Assembly: GCA_915066865.1 (NCBI GenBank) | Contig: CAJZEE010000066.1 | Span: 1-12,210 of the forward strand | DNA: 12,210 nt | Direction: 5' to 3' | From: an uncultured Veillonella sp. | GTDB lineage: Bacteria > Bacillota > Negativicutes > Veillonellales > Veillonellaceae | Shown here: positions 1 to 4,758 of the stretch, piece after piece | How the letters are laid out: each line of letters opens with the position of its first letter | How positions within the stretch are numbered: the stretch's first letter is position 1 | The notes under the pieces: model-generated | What the model saw: the letters and a program-made list of their open reading frames with translations, nothing else | The model's database searches: none | Told to the model about the DNA's origin: nothing | Program-made: the position numbers and the translations under genes

Positions 1-45
1 CCACCGAGATCTACACTCTTTCCCTACACGACGCTCTTCCGATCT
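1..45 (+). other. Illumina sequencing adapter (not biological)
   Basis: Bases 1-45 match the 3' part of the Illumina TruSeq universal adapter, ending in the characteristic CTCTTCCGATCT. This is untrimmed library sequence at the contig end. Native sequence begins at about base 46, so nothing should be inferred from continuity across this junction. Confidence 0.97.
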
Positions 46-125
46 AAAACCCTGTTATGCGAATTAAAATTGATAAAAACGCTATTAATGTAATTAAATC
101 TTGTATAGAAGAATGGTCTAAATAA
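46..125 (+). CDS. 3' end of an unidentified gene (partial)
   Basis: An open frame enters from the contig end (first full codon at 48) and runs to TAA at 123-125, giving about 25 residues ending in CIEEWSK. It is followed within a few bases by a strong terminator, which supports it as the real tail of a gene. The fragment is too short to assign to a family. The start and most of the protein are missing because the contig ends at the adapter. Confidence 0.5.
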
Positions 126-129
126 AAAG

Positions 130-172
130 AAAAAAGGGCTAAACATGATACATCATGTCTAGCCCTTTTTTT
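130..172 (+). terminator. Rho-independent terminator after the partial gene
   Basis: A long hairpin: AAAAAAGGGCTA (130-141) pairs with TAGCCCTTTTTT (160-171), and the inner arms ACATGAT (143-149) and ATCATGT (152-158) pair with a single mismatch between the two stems. It ends in a run of seven T. The A tract on the 5' side makes it potentially bidirectional. Element copy A begins at the next base. Confidence 0.9.
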
Positions 173-279
173 CAACCCTCTACCGCCAGCCCCCAATCTT
201 GGGGGCGTTGGTCAAATTCTACATTCATCGATTGACAATACCGCTGCGCTTGTATCGGAATCGATGAATATAGAATTTC
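173..279 (+). repeat. 107-bp structured repeat element, copy A
   Basis: This block matches the reverse complement of 10306-10412 over exactly 107 bases without gaps; by hand count 17 positions differ (about 84% identity). It holds two foldable parts. The first is a GC-rich hairpin at 189-206 (GCCCCCA arms around a 4-base loop). The second is a long stem-loop at 214-278, where AAATTCTA-c-ATTCATCGATT pairs with AATCGATGAAT-a-TAGAATTT, and ATAC/GTAT closes an inner stem. Several stem positions differ between copies while pairing is kept, which points to selection on the folded strand. No coding frame fits. Candidates are a MITE/REP-like element, a structured RNA, or a single-strand recombination or nicking site. 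I do not recognise the family. Confidence 0.8.
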
Positions 280-431
280 ATAGATAACCAGGGTACGTGT
301 GTTTTGAAGATGTGGCTTATTAAAATTTTCTTTCTTGTTGTTACGTTAGATCCTTTGATTTTCATAGATATACTGCGGTGAGTACAAGTTTTTTATCGAC
401 AGGGGAAAGCATGATCTGCGTAAATAAATTT
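280..431. other. Intergenic stretch, no gene recognised
   Basis: Between element copy A and the first promoter cassette I see no convincing gene. The motif TTTCATAGATA occurs twice (276-286 and 360-370). One 23-codon open frame (310-381) has hydrophobic residues but no Shine-Dalgarno. In a leading region this is a reasonable place for oriT or a single-strand origin, but I could not identify a nic-like sequence. Confidence 0.5.
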
Positions 432-547
432 ATATAAAAATATGCTTTAAAATATAAAAATATGTTGCAATACCACTCATTGAGTGGTATAATAAATATA
501 GAGATAAGGCAAAGGGCCTTATAGATTTAAAGAAAGAGGTAAAAATT
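432..547 (+). promoter_or_regulatory. Promoter cassette, copy 1 (upstream of ardA)
   Basis: Core promoter: -35 TTGCAA (465-470), a 17-base spacer, and -10 TATAAT (488-493). A perfect palindrome, ATACCACTCA and TGAGTGGTAT around one base (470-490), fills the spacer and touches both hexamers, as expected of an operator. Two TATAAAAATATG repeats (433-444, 453-464) sit exactly 20 bp apart just upstream of -35. A hairpin (ATAAGGC/GCCTTAT, 504-522) would lie close to the 5' end of the mRNA. AGAGG (535-539) is 8 bases before the ATG at 548. The whole block recurs at 1080-1195 with about 10 substitutions and no gaps. Confidence 0.85.
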
Positions 548-1043
548 ATGCAAACAAACACTATTTTCTCTGTATTCGTTGAAAATTTAAGCGAATTAAA
601 CGAAGGTAATATGGTAGGTTGTTGGGTTGAGTTCCCTTGTGATTATGATGAGTGGAAAGAAGTATTAGCTAAGATTGGAAATCCAGAAGAAATTATTATT
701 ACAGACATAGACAATTATACAGATTTAGAATCTTTACCAATTAATGAATATAGCAGCTATAGCGATATTCAAGAATTGGCCGAATATATTGCGTATTTAC
801 AAGATGATCAATATAAAGAAGATCTTTTTACAGCAGTATATAATTTTGTGGCCAATGATTTTGAAGAAGCTAAAGAAGCCGTAGAAGATGGAAAATATAC
901 ATTAATGCAAGGGGTTAGCAAAAGAATGTTATACGATTCCAGATGAATTAGAACCATATATTGATTGGAAAGGGTATGCCGATAGTTTAACTGTCAGTGG
1001 ATATACAGAAACATCAAAAGGAGTTTTAATTGAAGAATATTAA
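548..1043 (+). pseudogene. ardA: Antirestriction protein ArdA, frame-disrupted
   Basis: ArdA is an acidic DNA mimic that blocks type I restriction enzymes and protects DNA entering a new cell by conjugation. The N-terminus (IFSVFVENLSELNEG, then VGCWVEFP) and the acidic central part match the ArdA family. The initial frame stops at 944-946 after 132 residues. The family's C-terminal signature continues in the +1 frame from about base 918 to TAA at 1041-1043, reading ECYTIPDELEPYIDWKGYA and ending GVLIEEY. The switch falls near the GGGG (911-914) and AAAA (920-923) runs. Against the Tn916 ArdA as I remember it, about a dozen residues of the helix before the IP-x(3)-L-x(2)-YID part also seem missing, so a small out-of-frame deletion may be better than a one-base insertion. 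The gene has its own promoter cassette and terminator. It may be a true pseudogene or an assembly error. The family call is firm; the cause of the break is not. Confidence 0.85.
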
Positions 1044-1069
1044 AAGAGAAGCCGCAAGGCTTCTCTTTT
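1042..1069 (+). terminator. Terminator after ardA
   Basis: A perfect 12-bp stem, AAAAGAGAAGCC (1042-1053) with GGCTTCTCTTTT (1058-1069), and a GCAA tetraloop. It overlaps the TAA that closes the restored ardA frame, which supports reading the C-terminal frame as part of the original gene. The symmetric A/T tracts could let it work in both directions. Confidence 0.92.
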
Positions 1070-1079
1070 ATATATTTTT

Positions 1080-1195
1080 ACATAAAAATATGCTAGAAAA
1101 CATAAAAATATATTGCAATACCACTCAATGAGTGGTATAATAAGTATAGAGATAAGGCAAGGGGCCTTATAGAGTTAGAGAAAGAGGTAAAAATT
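1080..1195 (+). promoter_or_regulatory. Promoter cassette, copy 2 (upstream of 90-residue gene)
   Basis: Gap-free near-duplicate of 432-547. -35 TTGCAA (1113-1118), 17-base spacer, -10 TATAAT (1136-1141). The palindrome ATACCACTCA/TGAGTGGTAT is at 1118-1138 and differs from copy 1 only in its central base. The two ATAAAAATAT repeats are again 20 bp apart, the leader hairpin ATAAGGC/GCCTTAT is at 1152-1170, and AGAGG (1183-1187) is 8 bases before the ATG at 1196. The arms are unchanged while flanking bases drifted, which suggests the palindrome is functional. Confidence 0.85.
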
Positions 1196-1468
1196 ATGCT
1201 AACTATTTTTGTACATGAGGATTTTATAAGAACTATTTCACCAATTCAGCAGGATTATTTCAAGTTACGATTTGATGATATGTTATCAGAAGCCCATAGT
1301 TCTGCAGCTAGATATAGAGTATATAAAGAAGAATACGATAAATTACAATTTATCGAATATATGAAAGCTGTATTTATATTTCAAGGCCTGGGAAACATAC
1401 CTAATAATCCATTATTAGAGGATTTGACCGAATTATATAACATAATTTATGCACCATATGATAAATAA
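1196..1468 (+). CDS. Unknown 90-residue protein, possible anti-defence factor
   Basis: I do not recognise this protein. It is small, soluble-looking and mildly acidic (about 14 Asp/Glu against 9 Lys/Arg), with no signal peptide, membrane segment or metal-binding motif. The middle (residues about 18-60) is rich in charged and aromatic residues and probably helical. The start is well supported: AGAGG 8 bases upstream and the same promoter-leader cassette as ardA. It is a stand-alone transcription unit with its own terminator at 1488-1519. Sharing a dedicated promoter with ardA suggests joint regulation and a role in establishing the incoming element, for example inhibition of a host defence system. 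That role is inferred from context alone. Confidence 0.8.
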   Translation: MLTIFVHEDFIRTISPIQQDYFKLRFDDMLSEAHSSAARYRVYKEEYDKLQFIEYMKAVFIFQGLGNIPNNPLLEDLTELYNIIYAPYDK

Positions 1469-1487
1469 TATATAACTTAATAATGCA

Positions 1488-1519
1488 GAAAAAGAGAAGC
1501 TATAATGCTTCTTTTTTTC
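1488..1519 (+). terminator. Terminator after the 90-residue gene
   Basis: A 13-bp stem with one G-T wobble, GAAAAAGAGAAGC (1488-1500) with GCTTCTTTTTTTC (1507-1519) and loop TATAAT. The run of seven T lies inside the 3' arm. It ends the plus-strand leading genes before the small-peptide zone. Confidence 0.85.
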
Positions 1520-1540
1520 TATGGAAAAAGGATAGCAAAG

Positions 1541-1555
1541 GCCACGCCAGGTGGC
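1541..1555. other. Small GC-rich hairpin GCCAC/GTGGC
   Basis: GCCAC (1541-1545) and GTGGC (1551-1555) form a 5-bp stem with a 5-base loop between the 90-residue gene's terminator and the degenerate peptide locus. No T run follows, so it is not a standard terminator. Function unknown; it may be chance. Confidence 0.35.
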
Positions 1556-1573
1556 TACATTATTATATGATAA

Positions 1574-1700
1574 GATGTTCCTTGCTGGGCTTGCCCCCAA
1601 TGCAAAACACAAAACAGGACTATATCATAATAAGATGATTCTTTGTTTTCGTTTACTTGCTTACTATTTCCGTCATTCCCATCACCACTTTTTATAAGAT
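1574..1700 (-). pseudogene. Degenerate inverted copy of the small-peptide locus
   Basis: Read on the minus strand, this region parallels the intact locus at 1795-1966. A site AAAAGTGGTGAT precedes ATG at 1676 and a 7-codon frame MTEIVSK ending at 1653. The coding part has lost roughly a dozen hydrophobic codons but keeps the end AGCAAGTAAAC. Downstream matches include CCTGTTTT, GTTTTGCATT, AAGCCCA and AAGGAACATC in the same order as in the intact copy. It is unlikely to encode a membrane peptide now, but could still yield an RNA complementary to the intact transcript. Confidence 0.65.
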
Positions 1701-1710
1701 AAAAAAGTAT

Positions 1711-1770
1711 AACAAAAAATAGGTACCCTGTACAATCCGTAAAGGACTGACAAGGTACCTATTTTTTGTT
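1711..1770. terminator. Perfect 17-bp hairpin, probable bidirectional terminator
   Basis: AACAAAAAATAGGTACC (1711-1727) pairs perfectly with GGTACCTATTTTTTGTT (1754-1770). The 26-base loop can fold further (TGT/ACA and TCC/GGA). Oligo-T runs follow the GC part on both strands. It sits near the centre between the intact peptide locus and its inverted relic. It could end an antisense RNA coming from the right on the minus strand, or form part of the 5' leader of the peptide mRNA. Confidence 0.75.
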
Positions 1771-1794
1771 GCATTGGAATGAGCTATTTAATGT

Positions 1795-1806
1795 AAAGGT
1801 GGTGAT
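1795..1806 (+). promoter_or_regulatory. Extended Shine-Dalgarno of the small peptide
   Basis: AAAGGTGGTGAT differs at one base from the full Firmicute anti-SD complement AAAGGAGGTGAT. Such an extended site, with the ATG only 4 bases after it, is unusually strong for a 19-codon frame and is the main argument that the frame is translated. Confidence 0.75.
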
Positions 1807-1810
1807 GATA

Positions 1811-1870
1811 ATGACTACAACAGAATTAATTGTCTTGTTAATGCTTATCTTGTTGTTAACACGCAAGTAA
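1811..1870 (+). CDS. 19-residue hydrophobic peptide, type I toxin-like
   Basis: The peptide MTTTELIVLLMLILLLTRK has a polar N-terminus, one short run of Leu/Ile/Val/Met (residues 6-16) and a basic end. That resembles small membrane toxins and 'putative holin-like toxin' peptides common in Firmicutes, where MTTYE-type starts behind AAAGGAGGTGAT sites are typical. At about 11 residues the hydrophobic run is short for a full transmembrane span. A terminator follows at 1874-1911, and a minus-strand promoter-like site at 1979-2007 could make an antisense RNA over the gene, the type I toxin-antitoxin arrangement. Translation is well supported by the Shine-Dalgarno; toxicity is inferred. Such a locus could stabilise the element through post-segregational killing. 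Confidence 0.65.
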   Translation: MTTTELIVLLMLILLLTRK

Positions 1871-1873
1871 ACC

Positions 1874-1911
1874 AAAACAGGGTTAAGGGGTGGAGCCGTT
1901 AGCCCTGTTTT
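1874..1911. terminator. Terminator between the peptide gene and the transfer operon
   Basis: AAAACAGGG (1874-1882) pairs with CCCTGTTTT (1903-1911), extended inward by four more pairs including one G-T. T/A tracts on both sides let it end the peptide mRNA on the plus strand and, read from the right, the minus-strand transfer operon that ends at 2000. Confidence 0.85.
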
Positions 1912-1978
1912 CCGTTTTGCATTTCCTGCCCGAAGCCCAATGCCGCCCAGAAAGGAACATCACCTTTGATACTTTATC

Positions 1979-2007
1979 ATTATACCATAAATTACCGAAT
2001 TAGTCAT
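1979..2007 (-). promoter_or_regulatory. Candidate antisense promoter at the end of the transfer operon
   Basis: On the minus strand a -10 TATAAT (plus 1979-1984) lies 17 bases from a -35-like ATGACT (plus 2002-2007, 4 of 6 consensus bases). A transcript from about 1971 would run leftward through the peptide terminator and peptide gene toward the hairpin at 1711-1770, making it a candidate antitoxin RNA. The -35 overlaps the stop codon of the 259-residue gene. Confidence 0.45.
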
Positions 2008-2779
2008 TAGTAAAGGATGGTAGCTTATGATTATGTATTCCCATTTTTTCTAATTCTTCATTTCGTTTTTTCTTAAAATCTGGATCTTCTGGATTAGAGA
2101 AATAGGGGATAGCTTTTTGTGTATCACGCTGATTTTCTTTTTTTGTATTTTCATTAATTAAATCAGACATGGTTTTATTAATCTTAATAGAGGTACTATC
2201 AATTTTTTGTTCTGCTTCTGTAGCTTCTAATATGGTTTCTTTTTGTGAAGCGCCCATACTGCCTGTATCTTCAACCGTACCTGTAATTTTAATCGCATTA
2301 TTTACGATCGTTGTACTATGATTGAGTAGTTGTGTAATACGATCCAAAGCAGATAGATCGGTTTTATCGGCTAACTTTTGATTGTATTCTTCACTCTTAG
2401 ATAGTGCTTCACGTGTAAATACAGCTTCATAATTCCCTATTTGCTCCTCTATGGCCTTTATAGGGTTATCATAGGCGAATATACCTTGACGATACGTAGC
2501 GTTGATTTTAGACACAAAATCTTGCTTTAAACCATCTATAAAAGACCTTAGATCTAATGCTTGTGATAATTCACGCTGCATAGCTATAATATCTTCTTTA
2601 ATATTAACCAGGTTTTTGATATACTCTAGTTCGTTTTCGATGGCCCGTATAACGCTATTATCCTTTACGCTACCACCTCTAAAACGGGCTTCTGTATTCG
2701 CTGGAATGGCTAGAATACATACAGCTAGGGCGGTACAGATTGATAGTTTTATTATTTGTTTTGTTTTTGACTTCATCAT
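2000..2779 (-). CDS. Secreted coiled-coil protein, possible second VirB5/TrbJ-like
   Basis: A 259-residue protein with a Sec signal peptide (hydrophobic residues about 11-26, likely cleavage near TEA at 31). Long charged helices follow (about 41-215) with the heptad character of VirB5/TrbJ minor pilins, then a polar tail ending HNHKLPSFTND. It shares size, topology and the early IENELEYIKNLV-type helix with the TrbJ-like protein at 6348-7157, but I see no clear sequence identity. It starts 8 bases after the stop of the M23 gene; AAGGGGG directly precedes a double ATG (2779 or 2776). It is the last gene of the operon. It probably acts in the periplasm or at the pilus tip, but a chaperone or hydrolase-partner role next to the M23 protein is also possible. 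Confidence 0.75.
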   Translation of the reverse strand: MMKSKTKQIIKLSICTALAVCILAIPANTEARFRGGSVKDNSVIRAIENELEYIKNLVNIKEDIIAMQRELSQALDLRSFIDGLKQDFVSKINATYRQGIFAYDNPIKAIEEQIGNYEAVFTREALSKSEEYNQKLADKTDLSALDRITQLLNHSTTIVNNAIKITGTVEDTGSMGASQKETILEATEAEQKIDSTSIKINKTMSDLINENTKKENQRDTQKAIPYFSNPEDPDFKKKRNEELEKMGIHNHKLPSFTND

Positions 2780-2787
2780 ATACCCCC

Positions 2788-4182
2788 TTAACCAGAAAAG
2801 GCACCATTTAACTTACTTGTAATTATTGGGAAAAATACAGCTAGACAGCCCATATGTACCATACAATATAGTAAACTACCAAGACTTACTTCATTTTGTG
2901 AAAGTGTAGCCATATAGGTATACATCATATTAAAAGTTACAGCTATGACTGCTAAATGCAACACTTGTAATCCTAGTGATTTATACATCATAGTAGGTTG
3001 TTTTTCAGTGATTTTAAAGGCGGAAAATGGTAATCCTACTAGACAGAATAGGGTAGTCAAATAAAAATAGACAAAATTCCAGGAAATGTAACATACAATA
3101 TATGCTGCAAATATGATAGTAAGTGTAAATAAACCAAGAATTAGCGCATAGTAGAAATAGAATATATCGCTAATGATAGGTAGGGATAGTAATACAGATT
3201 GTATACCAGGTGAAGCCATTCCAATGATACCAATTGTACTTTGCTTTATATAAGCTTCGTATAAATGTCCGACCTGTAAAAATAAGACGGATGGATCAGC
3301 GATTAAGTATTCATTGTTGTAAAGGCCTGTATACGCTGTATCGGCTGCTTCAAAGGCAAAATTCTTAATGAATTCTGCTATCGTAGACCAGGATAATATC
3401 AATATAGTAATTATGCTATAGTGAATCAAACGAGTGGTAAAACCTTGAATAAAACCTTGTTTATTTTTGGTTACTAAGGCATAAGTATAACGGATGATAA
3501 TATCCAACATGATTAACGATAACAGTAAAGTGAGTGCGTATTTTTGCACAATATTAATGGCTTTTGTAATAGAGATTAATATATTGGCAAAAATTTTAGC
3601 AGCTTCAAAGGTCATATTAAAGTATGCTTGATAATCAATGACTTTATCTCTAAAGATTCCTTTTCTCTTGCCCATTTCATATGGTACAGCACCATCTAAA
3701 GTCCAACCAGCTTTTATATAAAAGTCATAGGGATCGACTCTTTCACCATTTACAATATGTTCAATATGCATATGGTCTCCAGTTGATGTACCTGTTGAAC
3801 CAACTAGACCTATAATATCACCTTTTTTTACTTTATCACCTACATTAACCCATATATCATTCAAATGACCATATGCAAAACTAGTACCATCTGCCATTTC
3901 TACTACAATGTAATTACCATAACCACCAGCCCAACCAGCAAATTGAACAATACCATCAGCAGCCGCAGGGGCTTTTACATCAGCAGGGATACCTAAGTCG
4001 ATACCTTCATGAAAAGAACCTACTTCTCCTGTTACAGGATGGACACGGTAGCCATACTGAGAGGTAACGGGGCCACCAAACCATCCACTATTGCTATGAG
4101 GGATACTATCAGCATATACAATAGATGTACAGAATGACACTATTAAGATTAGAATGGACAAAATTCTATGTAGTTGTTTCAT
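2788..4182 (-). CDS. M23 peptidoglycan endopeptidase fused to a polytopic VirB6-like membrane region
   Basis: A 464-residue protein from the ATG at 4182; a GTG 15 bases upstream is open too, but AAAGG lies between them and serves the ATG. A signal peptide (residues 1-24, VYA/DS) precedes a complete M23 domain (about 30-155). Visible are QYGYRVHP, the zinc motif HEGID (H58, D62), YGHL (H106) and the HMH pair (H137, H139). All expected ligands are present, so it should cut peptide cross-bridges in peptidoglycan. From about residue 198 there are roughly six hydrophobic segments to near the C-terminus, with a channel-like composition similar to TrbL/VirB6. The catalytic part would face the periplasm, tethered to the inner membrane. 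In VirB systems wall opening is usually done by the separate VirB1 transglycosylase, so this would be a functional substitute. The enzyme call is firm; the VirB6 likeness of the C-terminal part is from topology. Confidence 0.9.
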   Translation of the reverse strand: MKQLHRILSILILIVSFCTSIVYADSIPHSNSGWFGGPVTSQYGYRVHPVTGEVGSFHEGIDLGIPADVKAPAAADGIVQFAGWAGGYGNYIVVEMADGTSFAYGHLNDIWVNVGDKVKKGDIIGLVGSTGTSTGDHMHIEHIVNGERVDPYDFYIKAGWTLDGAVPYEMGKRKGIFRDKVIDYQAYFNMTFEAAKIFANILISITKAINIVQKYALTLLLSLIMLDIIIRYTYALVTKNKQGFIQGFTTRLIHYSIITILILSWSTIAEFIKNFAFEAADTAYTGLYNNEYLIADPSVLFLQVGHLYEAYIKQSTIGIIGMASPGIQSVLLSLPIISDIFYFYYALILGLFTLTIIFAAYIVCYISWNFVYFYLTTLFCLVGLPFSAFKITEKQPTMMYKSLGLQVLHLAVIAVTFNMMYTYMATLSQNEVSLGSLLYCMVHMGCLAVFFPIITSKLNGAFSG

Positions 4183-4202
4183 TATTTGCCCTTTCACTTT
4201 TA

Positions 4203-4742
4203 TTAGTAGTTAATATACTGTTTTAATTCTGTAGTGAATCCTCTAACAGGGTCAGAAATATGTGTATCATTCATTTCATAGAATTTAGGGATTTTGACTA
4301 ATTCTTTAATTAATTTATCATCTGTGTATTTAGTATCTTCTATTGTTGCTGTAGTAGAGGATACTTTTTTATATTGCGATCCATTTAAAGTAATTTGATT
4401 ATCTTCTTTTACAATAAGTGTACTAGCTTCTGTATCAAATGTTTGTAATGTTTTAGAATCTATATAAAAGTCACGATTTACATAATAGTATTTATCTAAA
4501 TCTGGATTATATCGTTGAATTGTAAAACGCATTTCTGTAGCAGGTTTATTTTGGTAAATAGTTTCTTTTTCTAAAACCATAAGATAATAGTGTTTATTAT
4601 CTTGTTGTACCTCTTTTCCATCTTTTATTTTTATATATTCTCCTGTGATATCCTCTGCTGTTTGTTTGCCACAGCCAGTGAATACTATAGAAATGAATAG
4701 TATCGACATTACCGATAATATAACTGTTATAATTTTTTTCAT
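4203..4742 (-). CDS. Lipoprotein of the transfer operon, unknown family
   Basis: A 179-residue protein with a lipoprotein signal: MKK, hydrophobic residues 4-20, and lipobox FTGC with Cys24 as the lipidated residue. The mature part is hydrophilic and probably mostly beta-strand, with repeated Thr/Lys/Asp-Tyr patches. An excellent site AGGAGAGG precedes the ATG. It sits after trbL and 20 bases before the M23 gene. In Ti/IncP trb operons lipoproteins at similar places are TrbK (entry exclusion, smaller) or TrbH. Position and lipidation suggest a surface-exclusion or VirB7-like envelope role, but I see no sequence match to either. Confidence 0.8.
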   Translation of the reverse strand: MKKIITVILSVMSILFISIVFTGCGKQTAEDITGEYIKIKDGKEVQQDNKHYYLMVLEKETIYQNKPATEMRFTIQRYNPDLDKYYYVNRDFYIDSKTLQTFDTEASTLIVKEDNQITLNGSQYKKVSSTTATIEDTKYTDDKLIKELVKIPKFYEMNDTHISDPVRGFTTELKQYINY

Positions 4743-4758
4743 AGATCCCTCTCCTTTA

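Noticed and set aside
173..279. Element copy A as a promoter or an ordinary terminator
   Set aside because: The best -35/-10 pairs have 13-15 base spacers, and no T run follows the GC hairpin. Neither explains the long stem with compensatory changes.
310..381. 23-codon hydrophobic open frame MWLIKIFFLVVTLDPLIFID... on the plus strand
   Set aside because: It has no Shine-Dalgarno and no terminator of its own, and short frames like this arise readily in AT-rich DNA.
433..490. CRISPR-like or iteron-like array from the repeated AT motifs and palindrome
   Set aside because: Only two repeat units occur per cassette with no spacers of uniform length; the promoter interpretation explains all parts. 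Iterons would need more copies and a nearby rep gene.
4183..4197. GTG start that would lengthen the M23 protein by five residues
   Set aside because: The best ribosome-binding site (AAAGG) lies inside this extension and is correctly spaced for the ATG at 4182.
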